Assembly (NCBI RefSeq): GCF_008704395.1
Contig: NZ_CP023695.1
Coordinates: 7,192,001 to 7,256,000, forward strand
Direction: 5' to 3'
Origin: Streptomyces alboniger
GTDB taxonomy: Bacteria; Actinomycetota; Actinomycetes; Streptomycetales; Streptomycetaceae
DNA: 64,000 bases
Part shown: one piece after another, positions 53,542 through 63,380 of the stretch
How positions within the stretch are numbered: position 1 is the first letter of the stretch
How the letters are laid out: the number at the start of each line of letters is the position of its first letter
Translations under genes and position numbers: made by a program
The notes under the pieces: generated by a model
What the model saw: the letters and a program-made list of their open reading frames with translations, nothing else
Database searches by the model: none
What the model was told of the DNA's origin: nothing

Positions 53542-56500
53542 ATGAGTGTCGCCGAGGAGAACGCCGAGGCCGCAGGGCCGACCGGGCCGGCGCGGCCCCG
53601 CGGTCGGTTCCTCGCCCGCGTCCCGGAGGGCTTCGCCGCCTTCTTCGGCGCCCTCGGCGTCTTCTGCGCTGTCGTCGCGCTCATCCCCGCGTTGCGCCGC
53701 CTCCTCATGCCCGTCATGCGCTTCCTGGAACTCGTCACGGTCCCGGTCAGCGCGAACCTCGCGTACGCCGTCTTCCTCTTCCTGCTCGCCGCCGCGACCG
53801 CCGCCCGCAAGAAGGTCACCTGGTGGCTCGTCGTCATCTACCTGGCGCTGCTGCTCGCCTTCGACGTGCTCGGCGCGGCACTCGGCTACTGGGCCGAGTC
53901 GCTGCCCTCCTTCGTCGTCTGCGGCATCGCCTTCGTGCTGCTGATCCTGGCCCGCAAGGAGTTCTCCGCGGACTCGCGGCGCGGCGCGCTCTGGCGGGCC
54001 GTCGCGGTGCTGGCCGGGGGCCTCGGCGTCGCCGTCCTGGTGGGCTGGGGGCTCGTACAGCTGTTCCCCGGCAGCCTGCCCCGCCACGAGCGCCTGCTGT
54101 GGGCGGCCAACCGCGTCTGCGGCGGACTGATCCACGGCCACGAGTACTTCCACGGCGCCCCGCCGCGCCCCCTGTTCTTCTGGCTCGGCCTGTTCGGCGC
54201 GCTCGCCCTCCTGAACGCCGCCGCCACGCTCTTCCGCTCCCAGCGCATGGAAGCCGCCCTGCACGGCGACGAGGAGCCCCGCATCCGCGCGCTCCTCGGG
54301 GCGTACGGGGAGCAGGACTCGCTCGGCTACTTCGCCACCCGGCGCGACAAGGCCGTCGTCTTCTCACCCAGCGGCAAGGCCGCCGTCACCTACCGCGTCG
54401 AGGCCGGGGTCTGCCTGGCCAGCGGCGACCCCGTGGGCGACCGCGAGGCCTGGCCGCACGCGATCGGCGCCTGGCTGGACGTGGCCCGGCGGTACGCCTG
54501 GGCCCCCGCCGTGATGGGCGCCTCCGAGGACGGCGCCACCGCGTACGCCCGCTGCGGGCTCGGCGCGCTGCAACTGGGCGACGAGGCGATCCTGCACGTG
54601 GCGGGCTTCGACCTGGACGGCCGGGACATGCGCGTGACCCGGCAGGCCGTTAACCGTGTACGCCGCACCGGCGCCACCACCCGCGTCCGCCGTCACTCCA
54701 CCCTCACCGACGAGGAGATGGAGGAGATCATCGACAAGGCCGACGCCTGGCGGGACACCGAGACCGAGCGCGGCTTCTCCATGGCCCTGGACCGCCTGGG
54801 CGACCCCGAGGACGGCGACTGCCTCCTCGTCGAGGCCCTCGACGCCGACGGCAGGCTCCTCGCCCTGCTCTCCCTCGTCCCCTGGGGCAAGGACGGCGTC
54901 TCCCTCGACGTGATGCGCCGCGACCGCACCGCCCCGAACGGCGTCATGGAGTTCATGGTCGCCGAACTGTGCGCCGCGGCACCGAAGTTCGGCGTGCGCC
55001 GCATCTCCCTCAACTTCGCTGTGTTCCGCTCGGTCTTCGAGGAGGGCGGCCGGATCGGCGCGGGACCGGTCCTGCGCCTGTGGCGCAAGCTGCTGCTGTT
55101 CTTCTCCAAGTGGTGGCAGCTCGAAGCGCTCTACCGCTCCAACGCCAAGTACCACCCCGAGTGGTATCCGCGCTTCATCTGCTACGGCGACAGCGGCGCC
55201 CTCGCCCGCATCAGCCTGGCGTCCGGCATCGCCGAGGGCTTCGTCTCCGTACCGTCCCTGCGCAAGCTCTGGGGCAAGGGCCACCACAGGCCCCGCGGCG
55301 TGGCCCGGCCCGCCACCACCGAGGGCCTCCCCTCGATCGCCGCGCTCGGCCTCGCGGGGCAGGGCGGCACGGCCGACGCCGACCCCGCCTCGAAGCTTGC
55401 GGACCAGATCCGCGTACGCCACCACAAACTCGACCGGCTGCGCGCCGAGGACACGGACCCCTACCCCGTGGGCCTGCCGCCGCCCACCCATCAACTGGCC
55501 TCCCTGAACCGAGACATGACGGGCGCACAGGTCATGGTGGCGGGGCGCGTCATGCTCGTACGCGACTTCGGGGGTGTCGTCTTCGTCGTGCTGCGCGACT
55601 GGTCGGGGGACCGCCAGCTCGCCCTCACCCGTGCGACGACGGGCACCGGCCTGCTCGACCGCTTCACCGCCGGCATCGACATCGGTGACCACATCACGGC
55701 CACCGGCACGGTCGGTACGAGCGACAAGGGTGAGCTGACCGTCTTCGTCACCGACTGGCGCCTCTCCGGCAAGTGTCTGCGCCCGCTGCCCGACAAGCGG
55801 CGCGGCCTGACCGACCCCGAGGCGAAGGTGCGCCGCCGCTATCTCGACCTGGTGGCGAGCCCCGGCGCCCGCGAGGTGGTCCGGGCCCGGTCCGTCGCCG
55901 TGCAGGCCCTGCGCCAGGGCCTGTTGGACCGCGGCTACCTGGAGGTCGAGACGCCGATGCTCCAGCAGATCCACGGCGGTGCCAACGCCCGTCCCTTCAC
56001 CACGCACATCAACGCCTACGACCTCGATCTCTACCTGCGCATCGCACCGGAGCTGTATCTGAAGCGGCTCTGCGTCGGCGGCATGGAGAAGGTCTTCGAG
56101 ATGGGCCGCACCTTCCGCAACGAGGGCGTGAGCTACAAGCACAACCCCGAGTTCACGATGCTGGAGGCCTACCAGGCCTTCGCCGACTACGACGTGATGC
56201 TCGACCTCACCCGCGAACTCATCCAGGGCGCGGCGACCGCCGCCTTCGGCGGACCGGTGGCGTACAAGGACGGCGTCGAGCACGACATCTCCGGGCCCTG
56301 GCCGGTGAAGACCGTCTACGGCGCGATCTCCGAGGCGCTCGGCGAGGAGATCGACGCGGACACACCCCTGGCGGCCCTGCACCGGCACTGCGAACGGGCC
56401 GGCGTCCCCCACACGGCGGAAGACGGCCGCGGGGACATCGTCCTCGAAATGTACGAACGCCTCGTCGAGGAGCGGACGAAGCTGCCCACCTTCTACAAGG

Positions 56501-56838
56501 ACTTCCCGACCGACGTCTCCCCGCTCACCCGCCAGCACCGGGCCGAACCGCGCCTCGCCGAACGCTGGGACCTCGTCGCCTTCGGCACCGAACTGGGCAC
56601 TGCCTACTCGGAGTTGACCGACCCCGTCGAGCAGCGCCGCCGCCTCACCGCGCAGTCGCTCCTGGCCGCCGGGGGAGACCCGGAGGCCATGGAACTGGAC
56701 GAGGACTTCCTCGACGCCCTGGAGTACGCGATGCCGCCCACCGGAGGCCTCGGCATCGGCGTCGACCGGCTCGTCATGTTCCTCACCGGCCTGACCATCC
56801 GCGAGACCCTGCCCTTCCCCCTGGTCCGCCGCGTCTGA
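53542..56838 (+). CDS. lysX: bifunctional lysylphosphatidylglycerol synthase / lysyl-tRNA synthetase
   Basis: A 1098-residue fusion. The N-terminal half (about 1-580) is MprF-like: about seven membrane helices, then a GNAT-like transferase domain that moves lysine from tRNA to phosphatidylglycerol ([20 protein letters not shown] near its end). The C-terminal half (about 610-1098) is a class II lysyl-tRNA synthetase with an OB fold ([15 protein letters not shown]), motif 2 ([20 protein letters not shown]) and motif 3 ([16 protein letters not shown]). The fusion is known from mycobacterial LysX and gives resistance to cationic peptides. The start follows from the leaderless promoter. Confidence 0.96.
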   Translation: MSVAEENAEAAGPTGPARPRGRFLARVPEGFAAFFGALGVFCAVVALIPALRRLLMPVMRFLELVTVPVSANLAYAVFLFLLAAATAARKKVTWWLVVIYLALLLAFDVLGAALGYWAESLPSFVVCGIAFVLLILARKEFSADSRRGALWRAVAVLAGGLGVAVLVGWGLVQLFPGSLPRHERLLWAANRVCGGLIHGHEYFHGAPPRPLFFWLGLFGALALLNAAATLFRSQRMEAALHGDEEPRIRALLGAYGEQDSLGYFATRRDKAVVFSPSGKAAVTYRVEAGVCLASGDPVGDREAWPHAIGAWLDVARRYAWAPAVMGASEDGATAYARCGLGALQLGDEAILHVAGFDLDGRDMRVTRQAVNRVRRTGATTRVRRHSTLTDEEMEEIIDKADAWRDTETERGFSMALDRLGDPEDGDCLLVEALDADGRLLALLSLVPWGKDGVSLDVMRRDRTAPNGVMEFMVAELCAAAPKFGVRRISLNFAVFRSVFEEGGRIGAGPVLRLWRKLLLFFSKWWQLEALYRSNAKYHPEWYPRFICYGDSGALARISLASGIAEGFVSVPSLRKLWGKGHHRPRGVARPATTEGLPSIAALGLAGQGGTADADPASKLADQIRVRHHKLDRLRAEDTDPYPVGLPPPTHQLASLNRDMTGAQVMVAGRVMLVRDFGGVVFVVLRDWSGDRQLALTRATTGTGLLDRFTAGIDIGDHITATGTVGTSDKGELTVFVTDWRLSGKCLRPLPDKRRGLTDPEAKVRRRYLDLVASPGAREVVRARSVAVQALRQGLLDRGYLEVETPMLQQIHGGANARPFTTHINAYDLDLYLRIAPELYLKRLCVGGMEKVFEMGRTFRNEGVSYKHNPEFTMLEAYQAFADYDVMLDLTRELIQGAATAAFGGPVAYKDGVEHDISGPWPVKTVYGAISEALGEEIDADTPLAALHRHCERAGVPHTAEDGRGDIVLEMYERLVEERTKLPTFYKDFPTDVSPLTRQHRAEPRLAERWDLVAFGTELGTAYSELTDPVEQRRRLTAQSLLAAGGDPEAMELDEDFLDALEYAMPPTGGLGIGVDRLVMFLTGLTIRETLPFPLVRRV

Positions 56839-56925
56839 CGGTCCGCCGCGTCTGATCGGGTGCTTTCGGGGGCCGCCCCGGTGTTGGTGATCCGCGCCGG
56901 CCCGCGGCCGTGCGACGGATTAGTC

Positions 56926-57771
56926 ATGAAAGACGATCAGCTGACGCCAGGGCGCCGGATCGTGCTCCGCGCCGCGGCGGCACTCGGCATCGCCGCGACC
57001 GCCGGATGCGGGGCCACGGACCGCCCGGCCGCCCCCGGACCCACCGTGCCCAGCGGCGCGCCCGCCGGGGGCCCGCCGGCCGTCCGCGCCCGCAAGCCCT
57101 CCACGTACCGCCTCCAGCCCATGGCGGGATACGGCCCTCCACGCTCCGCACGCGCCCTGCCCCGGGTCCGCAAGGCGCCGATCCTGCGCCTCGACGGACA
57201 CGACCACTCGATGGTGCTGACCTTCGACGACGGGCCCGACCCCCGCTACACCCCGCCCATCCTGCGGACGCTGCGCAGGTACGGCGTCCGCGCGATGTTC
57301 TTCGTGTGCGGGGAGATGGCCGCCGAGAACCCGGACCTGCTGCGCGAGATGGCCGACGACGGGCACCTGATCGGCAACCACACCTGGAGCCACCCGCTGC
57401 TGCCCAAGCTGAAGCGTTCCACGATGCGCGAGCAGATCGAGCGCACCTGCGACGTCATCGAGGACGTGACCGGCGAGCCTCCCGAGTGGTTCCGGGCCCC
57501 CTACGGCGCGTGGAACCGCAACGCCTTCCAACTGGGCGCCGAGCTCGGCATGGAGCCGCTCGCCTGGACCGTCGACACCCTCGACTGGACCGAACCGGGC
57601 GCGAGGAGCATCGTGCGGCGCGTTCGCGCGGGCGCGGGCCCCGGGGTCGTGGTGCTCTCGCACGACGCCGGCGGCGACCGCTCGGGCACCGTCGACGCCC
57701 TGCGCACCTACCTCCCGGACCTGCTCGAATCCGGCTACGGCATCACGGTGCCGAGCCGCTACACGGTGTGA
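56926..57771 (+). CDS. secreted polysaccharide deacetylase (NodB domain)
   Basis: A 281-residue exported protein. The N-terminus has GRRIVLRAAAALGIAATAGC, a twin-arginine-like leader ending in a lipobox-like cysteine. The NodB domain has the metal-site VLTFDDGPDP, the histidine pair HTWSHP and the catalytic base region WFRAPYGAWN, ending in LSHDAGG. It removes acetyl groups from peptidoglycan or another sugar polymer. An earlier in-frame start at 56860 exists, but ATG 56926 gives the proper leader. It lies just downstream of lysX and convergent with the sortase gene. Confidence 0.92.
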   Translation: MKDDQLTPGRRIVLRAAAALGIAATAGCGATDRPAAPGPTVPSGAPAGGPPAVRARKPSTYRLQPMAGYGPPRSARALPRVRKAPILRLDGHDHSMVLTFDDGPDPRYTPPILRTLRRYGVRAMFFVCGEMAAENPDLLREMADDGHLIGNHTWSHPLLPKLKRSTMREQIERTCDVIEDVTGEPPEWFRAPYGAWNRNAFQLGAELGMEPLAWTVDTLDWTEPGARSIVRRVRAGAGPGVVVLSHDAGGDRSGTVDALRTYLPDLLESGYGITVPSRYTV

Positions 57772-57799
57772 GGCGCCCTTCGCCCGCCGGGCCCGTGCG

Positions 57800-58489
57800 T
57801 CAGCGCACGGCGGTCAGACGGGCGAAGACGACGACGTTCCCGTCATAACCGGACTGCTTGGAGAAACCGCCGCCGCAGGTGATGACACGCAATTCCGGAG
57901 TCCCGCCGTTTCCGTAGACCCGCTTTCCGGGGAAGTTGTTCTTGTCGAACACCTCAATGCCGTAGATCTTGAAAATCGCGGTTTTCTTGTCCCTGCGCCG
58001 CACCTCGACCTGATGTCCCTTCTTCAGGGAACCGAGGCCGTAGAAGACGGCGGGGCCCTGCTGGTTGTCCACATGGCCGACGACCACGGCCGTGCCCTGC
58101 TCGCCCGGCGAGACGGCGCCCGTGAACCAGCCGGCGAGGTTGGGGTCGTCGGGCGGCGGCGCGTCCACCCACCCCTCCGAGTCCAGGCCCACCGCCATGA
58201 CCGGCGCGTCCACCTGGATGCCCTTGATGCGGACGCGCTCGGCGGGCGAGAACGTCAGCGGCGCGGGCGCGTCGCGCGCCGCGTCGTGCTCCAGGTCCGC
58301 GGCCGCGGCGGACGCGGGCTGCGGCGGCCCCACGTCGAATTCTCCCGATCCGTTGCGGATCAGCGCGAGGCCGGTCAGCAGGACGAGAGCCATCACGCCC
58401 CACGGGGCGCGCTTCTTCTGCTTTTCGTCCTCCTGGAAACCCTGGGAATCCTGAAATTCGAACTCGTCGGCCGGATGGGACGAAGGCAT
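57800..58489 (-). CDS. class F sortase
   Basis: A 229-residue membrane transpeptidase of the actinobacterial class F. A cytosolic tail of about 28 residues (FQEDEKQKKRAPWG) leads into one helix (about 29-44), then a linker and the sortase beta-barrel. The catalytic set is present: His in VVVGHVDNQQ, Cys in VITCGGGF and Arg in VVVFARLTAVR. Class F sortases attach proteins bearing C-terminal sorting signals to the cell wall. No LPXTG protein is next to it, but two envelope proteins with a shared unusual tail lie 0.3-1.2 kb away. AGGGGATAGAGA precedes the ATG. Confidence 0.94.
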   Translation of the reverse strand: MPSSHPADEFEFQDSQGFQEDEKQKKRAPWGVMALVLLTGLALIRNGSGEFDVGPPQPASAAAADLEHDAARDAPAPLTFSPAERVRIKGIQVDAPVMAVGLDSEGWVDAPPPDDPNLAGWFTGAVSPGEQGTAVVVGHVDNQQGPAVFYGLGSLKKGHQVEVRRRDKKTAIFKIYGIEVFDKNNFPGKRVYGNGGTPELRVITCGGGFSKQSGYDGNVVVFARLTAVR

Positions 58490-58822
58490 TCTCTATCCCC
58501 TCTCAACGCGGCGGGCGCGCCGCGTCCGTTGCGCGTACGAGAACGCTAAGCGCGGGGCGCGCGGCGTGCGAAAGGGCGGGAGCGAACGGGTGGCGCCCCG
58601 GCCCGGTGCGCCATCCGAGTCGCCCGCGGACAGGAAATTTCTGACGGTCCGTGACCTGCGGTGATGTCCGCTCGCGCGGACGCGTCTCGGCGTGTCGTCT
58701 CACCAGGACGGCCGATCCCCGAAATGCGGCCCCGCGCCCGGCATCTGAGGGTCTGACTGGGAGGCGCTCTCGCCGATCGACCGGGGACGGTACCCCCGGG
58801 GCGCCTTCCGCGGAGGATTGCC
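58490..58822 (+). other. 333-base divergent intergenic region between the sortase and secreted-protein genes
   Basis: It holds a 7-bp inverted repeat CGCGGCG/CGCCGCG (58507-58524) close to the sortase start, AT-rich patches around 58632-58645, and the ribosome site GCGGAGG of the next gene at its right end. I see no gene and no clear -35/-10 pair. Confidence 0.4.
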
Positions 58823-59329
58823 ATGCGTACTTCTCGTATGCGTACCACTCGTGCCCTCGCGGTGGCCGCCGCGGCAGGCGCGGTCGTGGGGCTCGCCGCC
58901 CCGACCGCGTCCGCGTGGGCCGACCCGACCAACCTCGTGGCGATGCCCAGCGTGATCCCGCGGGGCGGGCACCTGACGGTCACCGTCGACGGCTCGTCCT
59001 GCCAGAGCGGCGGCAAGATCACCTCGCATGCCTTCCCCGACACGAACCTGCACCCCATCCCCGGCGGCAGCACGTCGAGCGCCACCGCGGTCGTGCACAA
59101 GCACGCGACGCCGGGCGCGTACGACATCACGGCCCACTGCGGCGGCAAGACCCTCACGCGCCCGGCCGCTTTCACCGTCATCCACGGCGGTGTGCGCGGT
59201 GGCTTCGGAGGCAGCGCGCACTCGGGGGCGACCGGCACGGACATCGCGATCGGCGGCGCTCTGGTGACCGCCGCGGTGGTCGGCGGCGGCGTGTTCTGGA
59301 TGCGCCGCCGGTCCGAGAACCGCGCCTGA
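58823..59329 (+). CDS. exported membrane-anchored protein A (candidate sortase neighbour)
   Basis: A 168-residue protein. A signal peptide (about 1-33) is followed by a small beta domain of about 90 residues with two cysteines in DGSSCQ and AHCGGK. The C-terminal tail reads VRGGFGGSAHSGATGTD, then a helix from IAIGGAL to FWMRRR. There is no LPXTG-like motif. The tail is laid out like the paralogue at 59455 (see there). It is convergent with that gene and separated by a 20-bp hairpin. Both may be substrates or partners of the class F sortase. The beta-domain function is unknown. Confidence 0.83.
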   Translation: MRTSRMRTTRALAVAAAAGAVVGLAAPTASAWADPTNLVAMPSVIPRGGHLTVTVDGSSCQSGGKITSHAFPDTNLHPIPGGSTSSATAVVHKHATPGAYDITAHCGGKTLTRPAAFTVIHGGVRGGFGGSAHSGATGTDIAIGGALVTAAVVGGGVFWMRRRSENRA

Positions 59330-59395
59330 CCCGCCGGGCGGCCCCGGCGCGCCCCCTTCCGCACCCCGGCCGCCCGCTTCGCGCACCGCACGTGA

Positions 59396-59443
59396 CACCG
59401 CCTCGCCCCCGGGACCTGGAGACGTCCCGGGGGCGAGGCGGTG
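59396..59443. terminator. 20-bp perfect hairpin, bidirectional terminator
   Basis: The stem pairs 59396-59415 with 59424-59443 around an 8-base loop, midway between two convergent paralogous genes. It is the longest perfect hairpin I saw in the window. Confidence 0.85.
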
Positions 59444-59454
59444 GCGGTGGCGGG

Positions 59455-60003
59455 TCAGGAATGGTTTTCGCCGGTGCGGCGCCGGGTCTTGTAGTAGGCG
59501 GTGGCGAGGGTGCCCAGGATCAGCGCGCCGCCGAGGGCGATCTCGTGCAGGTCGAGCCCGCCGAGGCTGCCGCCGATGCCGGCCTTGACGCCCTTGTTCA
59601 CCGGGTTCTGATGCTGGTTCTGGTGGTTGTTGTTGCCGTCGGGGCGGCCGGTGGCGATGGTGAGGTCCGTCTTGCCGGTCTCGCCCTTGCAGTCGAACGT
59701 CACCTCGTACATCGCGCCGGGCTTGGCGTCCCAGAACACCTGGGCCGTGGTGGACGACTGCCCCTTGGGGATGTGCGCGTCGTCGAAGATGCCGGAGGTG
59801 ACCTTGGTGTCGCCCTCGCAGCCGTCGACGCTGAGGGTGACCTGTCCGCCCGCGGCGATCGTGGAAGGGGTCACGCGGAAGCCGAACGAGGTGATGTTGT
59901 TGTTCGTCTCGTCGCCCCGGACGGTCGCCGACGCGGGCGGGACCGTGAGCGTCAGGGCGGTGGCGGTGAGCAGAGCGGCCGAAGCGACGCGTATCGCGCG
60001 CAT
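59455..60003 (-). CDS. exported membrane-anchored protein B (paralogous tail)
   Basis: A 182-residue protein with a signal peptide (cleavage near residue 27), a beta domain with two cysteines (VDGCEGD and FDCKGE), a His/Asn/Gln-rich linker (NNNHQNQHQN) and a C-terminal tail VKAGIGGSLGGLDLHE followed by a helix from IALGGAL to YYKTRRR. Protein A at 58823 has the same order: V(R/K)xGxGGS, about 8 residues, (D/E)IAxGGAL, helix, RRR, then EN. Its membrane helix and Arg tail resemble the end of a sortase signal, but the expected LPXTG pentapeptide is missing. ATG 60003 has GGAGG seven bases away. Confidence 0.85.
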   Translation of the reverse strand: MRAIRVASAALLTATALTLTVPPASATVRGDETNNNITSFGFRVTPSTIAAGGQVTLSVDGCEGDTKVTSGIFDDAHIPKGQSSTTAQVFWDAKPGAMYEVTFDCKGETGKTDLTIATGRPDGNNNHQNQHQNPVNKGVKAGIGGSLGGLDLHEIALGGALILGTLATAYYKTRRRTGENHS

Positions 60004-60226
60004 GGTGGATCCTCCGGGTCCCCGAGGAGCAGTCGCGGACCTTCTTCCGCTGACGCCTGAAATGCACCTCGATGCCGGAAACGCTAGGTATGCACCCTCG
60101 GGCCCGCGATCGGTGTCGTGCGAACGGGGCAATCCTGTCCGCCGGTCAGGGGAACGGGACGGCGCGGCGAACCGGCAGGCGTGCGTCCGTATGGCAGCGA
60201 GGCCCGGTGCCGGGTGGCCGCGGCTC

Positions 60227-60448
60227 TCAGCGCCGCGGCGGCTCGGGCCACACGTGAGGTCCGCCGCGCCACTCGACGAGGTGCGGGTCGTCGAGCGCGA
60301 TGTCGGCCTCGTCGAGCCCCGCGCGCCGCAGGAACTCCACCAGGTCGCGGTCGCCGTGCGCGACGCCGGCGTCCTGTCCGCGCACGGTGACCCGTCGGCC
60401 GCCGTCGGCGGCGGGCGGGTGGATGACGATCGGTGTCTGCCAGGCCAT
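60227..60448 (-). CDS. small conserved hypothetical protein (73 residues)
   Basis: A soluble acidic protein, MAWQTPIVIHPPAADGGRRV... containing GDRDLVEFLRRAGLDEADIA and ending in a Trp/Pro-rich stretch. I recall similar short proteins in other Streptomyces, with no known role. The longer in-frame start at 60520 is unlikely. It is read in the same direction as the beta-propeller gene, whose stop lies 79 bases upstream. Confidence 0.65.
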   Translation of the reverse strand: MAWQTPIVIHPPAADGGRRVTVRGQDAGVAHGDRDLVEFLRRAGLDEADIALDDPHLVEWRGGPHVWPEPPRR

Positions 60449-60526
60449 GGCACCAGGATGCGCCGGACCGGGGCGCGGCGCAGCACCGTTCACGGCCATC
60501 GGCCGCGGCCCGCCGCGCACGGGACG

Positions 60527-61678
60527 TCAGGCGTCGAGACGTTCCGTGTACGCCTCGGTCGGCGGGTAGGGGGCGGGGCTCGTCATGCCGGCCGACCAGA
60601 ACCCCGCGGTGCCGGGGACGGCTGTCACGTCATTGAGGTAGGGGGCCGTCGCCCCGCCCTCCGGGCCTCGGACGACGGTCCAGCCGGCGCCGTCCCTGCG
60701 CAAGTACGTACTGCGGCTCTGGTCCTGGTGATTCCAGCCCGATATCCAGGCGGCGCGGCCCTGCGCGTCGCCCGCGATACCGGTCAACGAACCGAGGGTG
60801 AAGCCTGGTTGCACCCGGGTCCACGCCGTACCGTCCCAGTGCGCCAGGGCGGGATTGCCGGGGCGCCCCGGCGGCCCGCCGACGCCGGCCTCGGTGCCCA
60901 CGGCCCATACGTCGTCCACGGCGGCCGCGTGCAGGTCGCCGATGCCGAGACGGGCGCCCGCGATCGGCGGCAGGACCGTCCAGGACCCGTTCCAACGGGC
61001 CACGAGCCCCCTCCAGCCACCACCCCAGGCCTCGTCGCCGCTCACCCAGACCTCGTCCGGTGTGCGCAGGACGATCCGGTACAGATTGGCACTCGCGACC
61101 GGCAGCGGGTCGAGCCAGCGCCATCGGCGGCCGTCTCCCAGCAGCAGCCGGGCCGCGCCGCCCCGGGTGCCGCAGATCCACACCCGCCGGTCGGGGCCGA
61201 CCGCCACCGACTCCAGCCGGACGCCCGGCTCGCCCCTGCCCGGGAACGAGGCCTCGCGCCAGGTGGTTCCGTCCCAGCGCAGCAGCGGGCTCGCGGTCCC
61301 GGAGGGGAGGCCCACGCTCCACGCGGCGGTGGAGCAGACTCCCGCGACATCGCTGAGGTGACCGGTGTAGTCCATGGAGGACAGGTCGCTCTTCGACCAG
61401 GTGCTGCCGTTCCAGACCATGGCCAGCGCCCGCGCCGGTGACGACACGGTCTGGTTCTCCTCGCCGACGGCCCAGGCCAGCCCAGGTCCGGCGGCGGCGA
61501 TACGGCGCAGCTGCGCTGCCGGGGTGCTGCCGGGCGCCGGGACCGCCCGCCACTCCTGCGTGCCCCGCCGGCCCTCTGACCGGCGAGGCACCGGCGCGTC
61601 GGCCTGAACCGGGCCCGAACCGAGAGCGACCCCCGAGAGCGCGCCGACCGCCCCCGCCACAAATCCTCTTCGTCTCAC
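60527..61678 (-). CDS. Tat-exported beta-propeller-like protein
   Basis: A 383-residue secreted protein. It begins VRRRGFVAGAVGALSGVALG, a twin-arginine leader. The mature part has six or seven repeats with the theme W-x-V/I-G...W-D/N-G-x-x-W (for example LAWAVGEEN, MVWNGSTWSK, LLRWDGTTWRE, VWAVGTEAG, AHWDGTAWTR), as in sialidase- or tachylectin-like propellers. No catalytic residues are obvious, so it may bind carbohydrate. GTG 61678 is chosen because AAGGGG lies six bases before it; an in-frame GTG at 61723 has no site. Confidence 0.8.
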   Translation of the reverse strand: MRRRGFVAGAVGALSGVALGSGPVQADAPVPRRSEGRRGTQEWRAVPAPGSTPAAQLRRIAAAGPGLAWAVGEENQTVSSPARALAMVWNGSTWSKSDLSSMDYTGHLSDVAGVCSTAAWSVGLPSGTASPLLRWDGTTWREASFPGRGEPGVRLESVAVGPDRRVWICGTRGGAARLLLGDGRRWRWLDPLPVASANLYRIVLRTPDEVWVSGDEAWGGGWRGLVARWNGSWTVLPPIAGARLGIGDLHAAAVDDVWAVGTEAGVGGPPGRPGNPALAHWDGTAWTRVQPGFTLGSLTGIAGDAQGRAAWISGWNHQDQSRSTYLRRDGAGWTVVRGPEGGATAPYLNDVTAVPGTAGFWSAGMTSPAPYPPTEAYTERLDA

Positions 61679-61770
61679 CGCTGGCCCCTTCCACGCGCGT
61701 TCCACTCGGGCAGGAGGAACCACCGTGAACCAGCGGCGTACGGACGACTAGCCACCCATGTGACAAACCC

Positions 61771-62535
61771 TCAGTCGCCGACCCCCGGGAACAGCGCCTT
61801 GAACGGTTCAGCCGTCGCCGCGATGCCTCGGCTGTACGGGGCGTCGAAGTCCCAGATGAGGAAGAGCAGGAAGGCGAAAAGCGCGGAGAAGAGGCCGGCG
61901 AGGAGCAGTTCGCGCGGTGTGCGGCGGATCTGGAGCGCGAAGATCATGCCGATCGTGACCAGGCCGCCGATGATCAGGCCGAACCAGACCACGCCCGGCA
62001 TGGTCGCCCCGACGCTGTCCGCGCGGGCGCTGCGCGCGTCGTCCGCGGCCGCCACCTCGTCGATCAGCGGTTGGTACGCCTGGGCCTCGAAGTCCGACTT
62101 CGGTTCGTAGTCGGTGACGTCGTGGCGGATCCGGGTGAGCAGATCGGAGCCGCGGTCGGTGAGTTCACCCCGGTCGGCCATGGCGTCCCACTCGGTGGTG
62201 ACGACATGGCCGACGTACGTGCGGACGTCGGCGCGAATACGGTCCCGGACGTCCTCCGGGTAGACCCGCGCCCGCTCCGAGATCTCGTGCAGCGCCTGGG
62301 CCTCCACCCGCACGTGCTCCTGGGCGGCGCCGCGCGCCTCCCAGACGCCCGCGATGGCGAGGCCCAGCACGATGGCGTAGACGACACCGATCATCATCGT
62401 CATGTACTCGATGACGTCCGGTGTCTCCGACGCGTCGTAGTCCGCGCCGGTTCTGCGGTGCCGCAGCAGCGTCACGACGAGCACGACACCGCAAGCGGCC
62501 GCCATCGCGAGGGTGAGAACAAGCCATTCCGACAT
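61771..62535 (-). CDS. DUF4239 (bestrophin-like) membrane protein
   Basis: A 254-residue membrane protein with four helices, two near each end (about 1-24, 42-64, 178-200, 208-230), and a soluble helical domain between. It matches the DUF4239 family, common in actinobacteria and distantly like bestrophin channels. The function is unknown. GGAGG lies five bases before ATG 62535. The start is 15 bases after the upstream proline-rich gene, so the two form an operon. Confidence 0.87.
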   Translation of the reverse strand: MSEWLVLTLAMAAACGVVLVVTLLRHRRTGADYDASETPDVIEYMTMMIGVVYAIVLGLAIAGVWEARGAAQEHVRVEAQALHEISERARVYPEDVRDRIRADVRTYVGHVVTTEWDAMADRGELTDRGSDLLTRIRHDVTDYEPKSDFEAQAYQPLIDEVAAADDARSARADSVGATMPGVVWFGLIIGGLVTIGMIFALQIRRTPRELLLAGLFSALFAFLLFLIWDFDAPYSRGIAATAEPFKALFPGVGD

Positions 62536-62550
62536 GGAGACCTCCGGCGG

Positions 62551-63147
62551 TCAGCGCGGGCGGAGCGCGGCGACGGCGAGAACCGCGGGCGCTGTGATGA
62601 GCAGGGTGAGCGAGACGAGGGACGGGCCGTCGCGCGGCGGCCGCTTGCGGGTCGGCGCGTTGTACGACGGATATGTCACGGATGGCGATGGCTTGGTTGT
62701 TCTGGTCGGGGTGGGGGGTTTGGGCTTGGGTTCGGGCTTGGGTTCGGGCGCCGACTTCGGAGCGAGTGCGGGCGGCGGGGGCGAGGCGGGCTCGACTGTC
62801 GGCCGCGGTTTCGGCGCGGGCGCTGGTGGCGGGTCCGGGGCCGGGGCCTCCGGAGGTGGCGGAGGGGGCGGCGGAGGCGGTGGGGGAGCGGGCGGCGGGG
62901 GCGGCGGGGGAGGCTTCGGCCGGTGCGTGGGCCCGGCCCAGCAGTTGGCGCCGTCACCCGCCACGGCCGTATGGCCGCCGCCCGAAGAACCGCCGCCCGG
63001 GCCGATCGACGCGTACGCGCAGCTGTCGGCCACGGCCCTTCCGGCGCCGGTGAGGGCGCCCAGGAGCAGCGCCATCGCCAGAAATGCCAACACGCGTGTG
63101 GCGAGGGGCGACAGGGCCCGCGAAGTTCCATGCACGACGGAGATCAT
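62551..63147 (-). CDS. polyproline-rich exported membrane protein
   Basis: A 198-residue protein: a signal peptide (about 15-40), a short domain with two cysteines (SCAYASIGPG and NCWAGP), then a long disordered stretch with runs of up to twelve or so prolines, Lys/Pro repeats (PKPEPKPKP), and a final helix (LVSLTLLITAPAVLAVAAL). It resembles wall-spanning proteins anchored at the C-terminus. Translation of such proline runs normally needs EF-P. The start at ATG 63147 is the best fit to a signal peptide; a GTG nine bases later is possible. Confidence 0.75.
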   Translation of the reverse strand: MISVVHGTSRALSPLATRVLAFLAMALLLGALTGAGRAVADSCAYASIGPGGGSSGGGHTAVAGDGANCWAGPTHRPKPPPPPPPPAPPPPPPPPPPPPEAPAPDPPPAPAPKPRPTVEPASPPPPALAPKSAPEPKPEPKPKPPTPTRTTKPSPSVTYPSYNAPTRKRPPRDGPSLVSLTLLITAPAVLAVAALRPR

Positions 63148-63380
63148 GGGCGCAGGGCGCCCCGCGCACGCGGGAAGCGCGCCCGAATGCCCCGAAGGGA
63201 TGAGGTGGTTATGGCGCGGGTTTGACGGCACGCGCCGCGGCCCCGGGCCCTCCCCACCGCGGACGCCGCGGAAAGAAATTCTTGGCCCCGTTGAACGCGA
63301 TGGTCGTCCCCGCCCGTACCTAGGGCCATGTGTGACGCAAAACGGCGCCACAACATCCAAGCGGACAGCGGGAGTTACAG

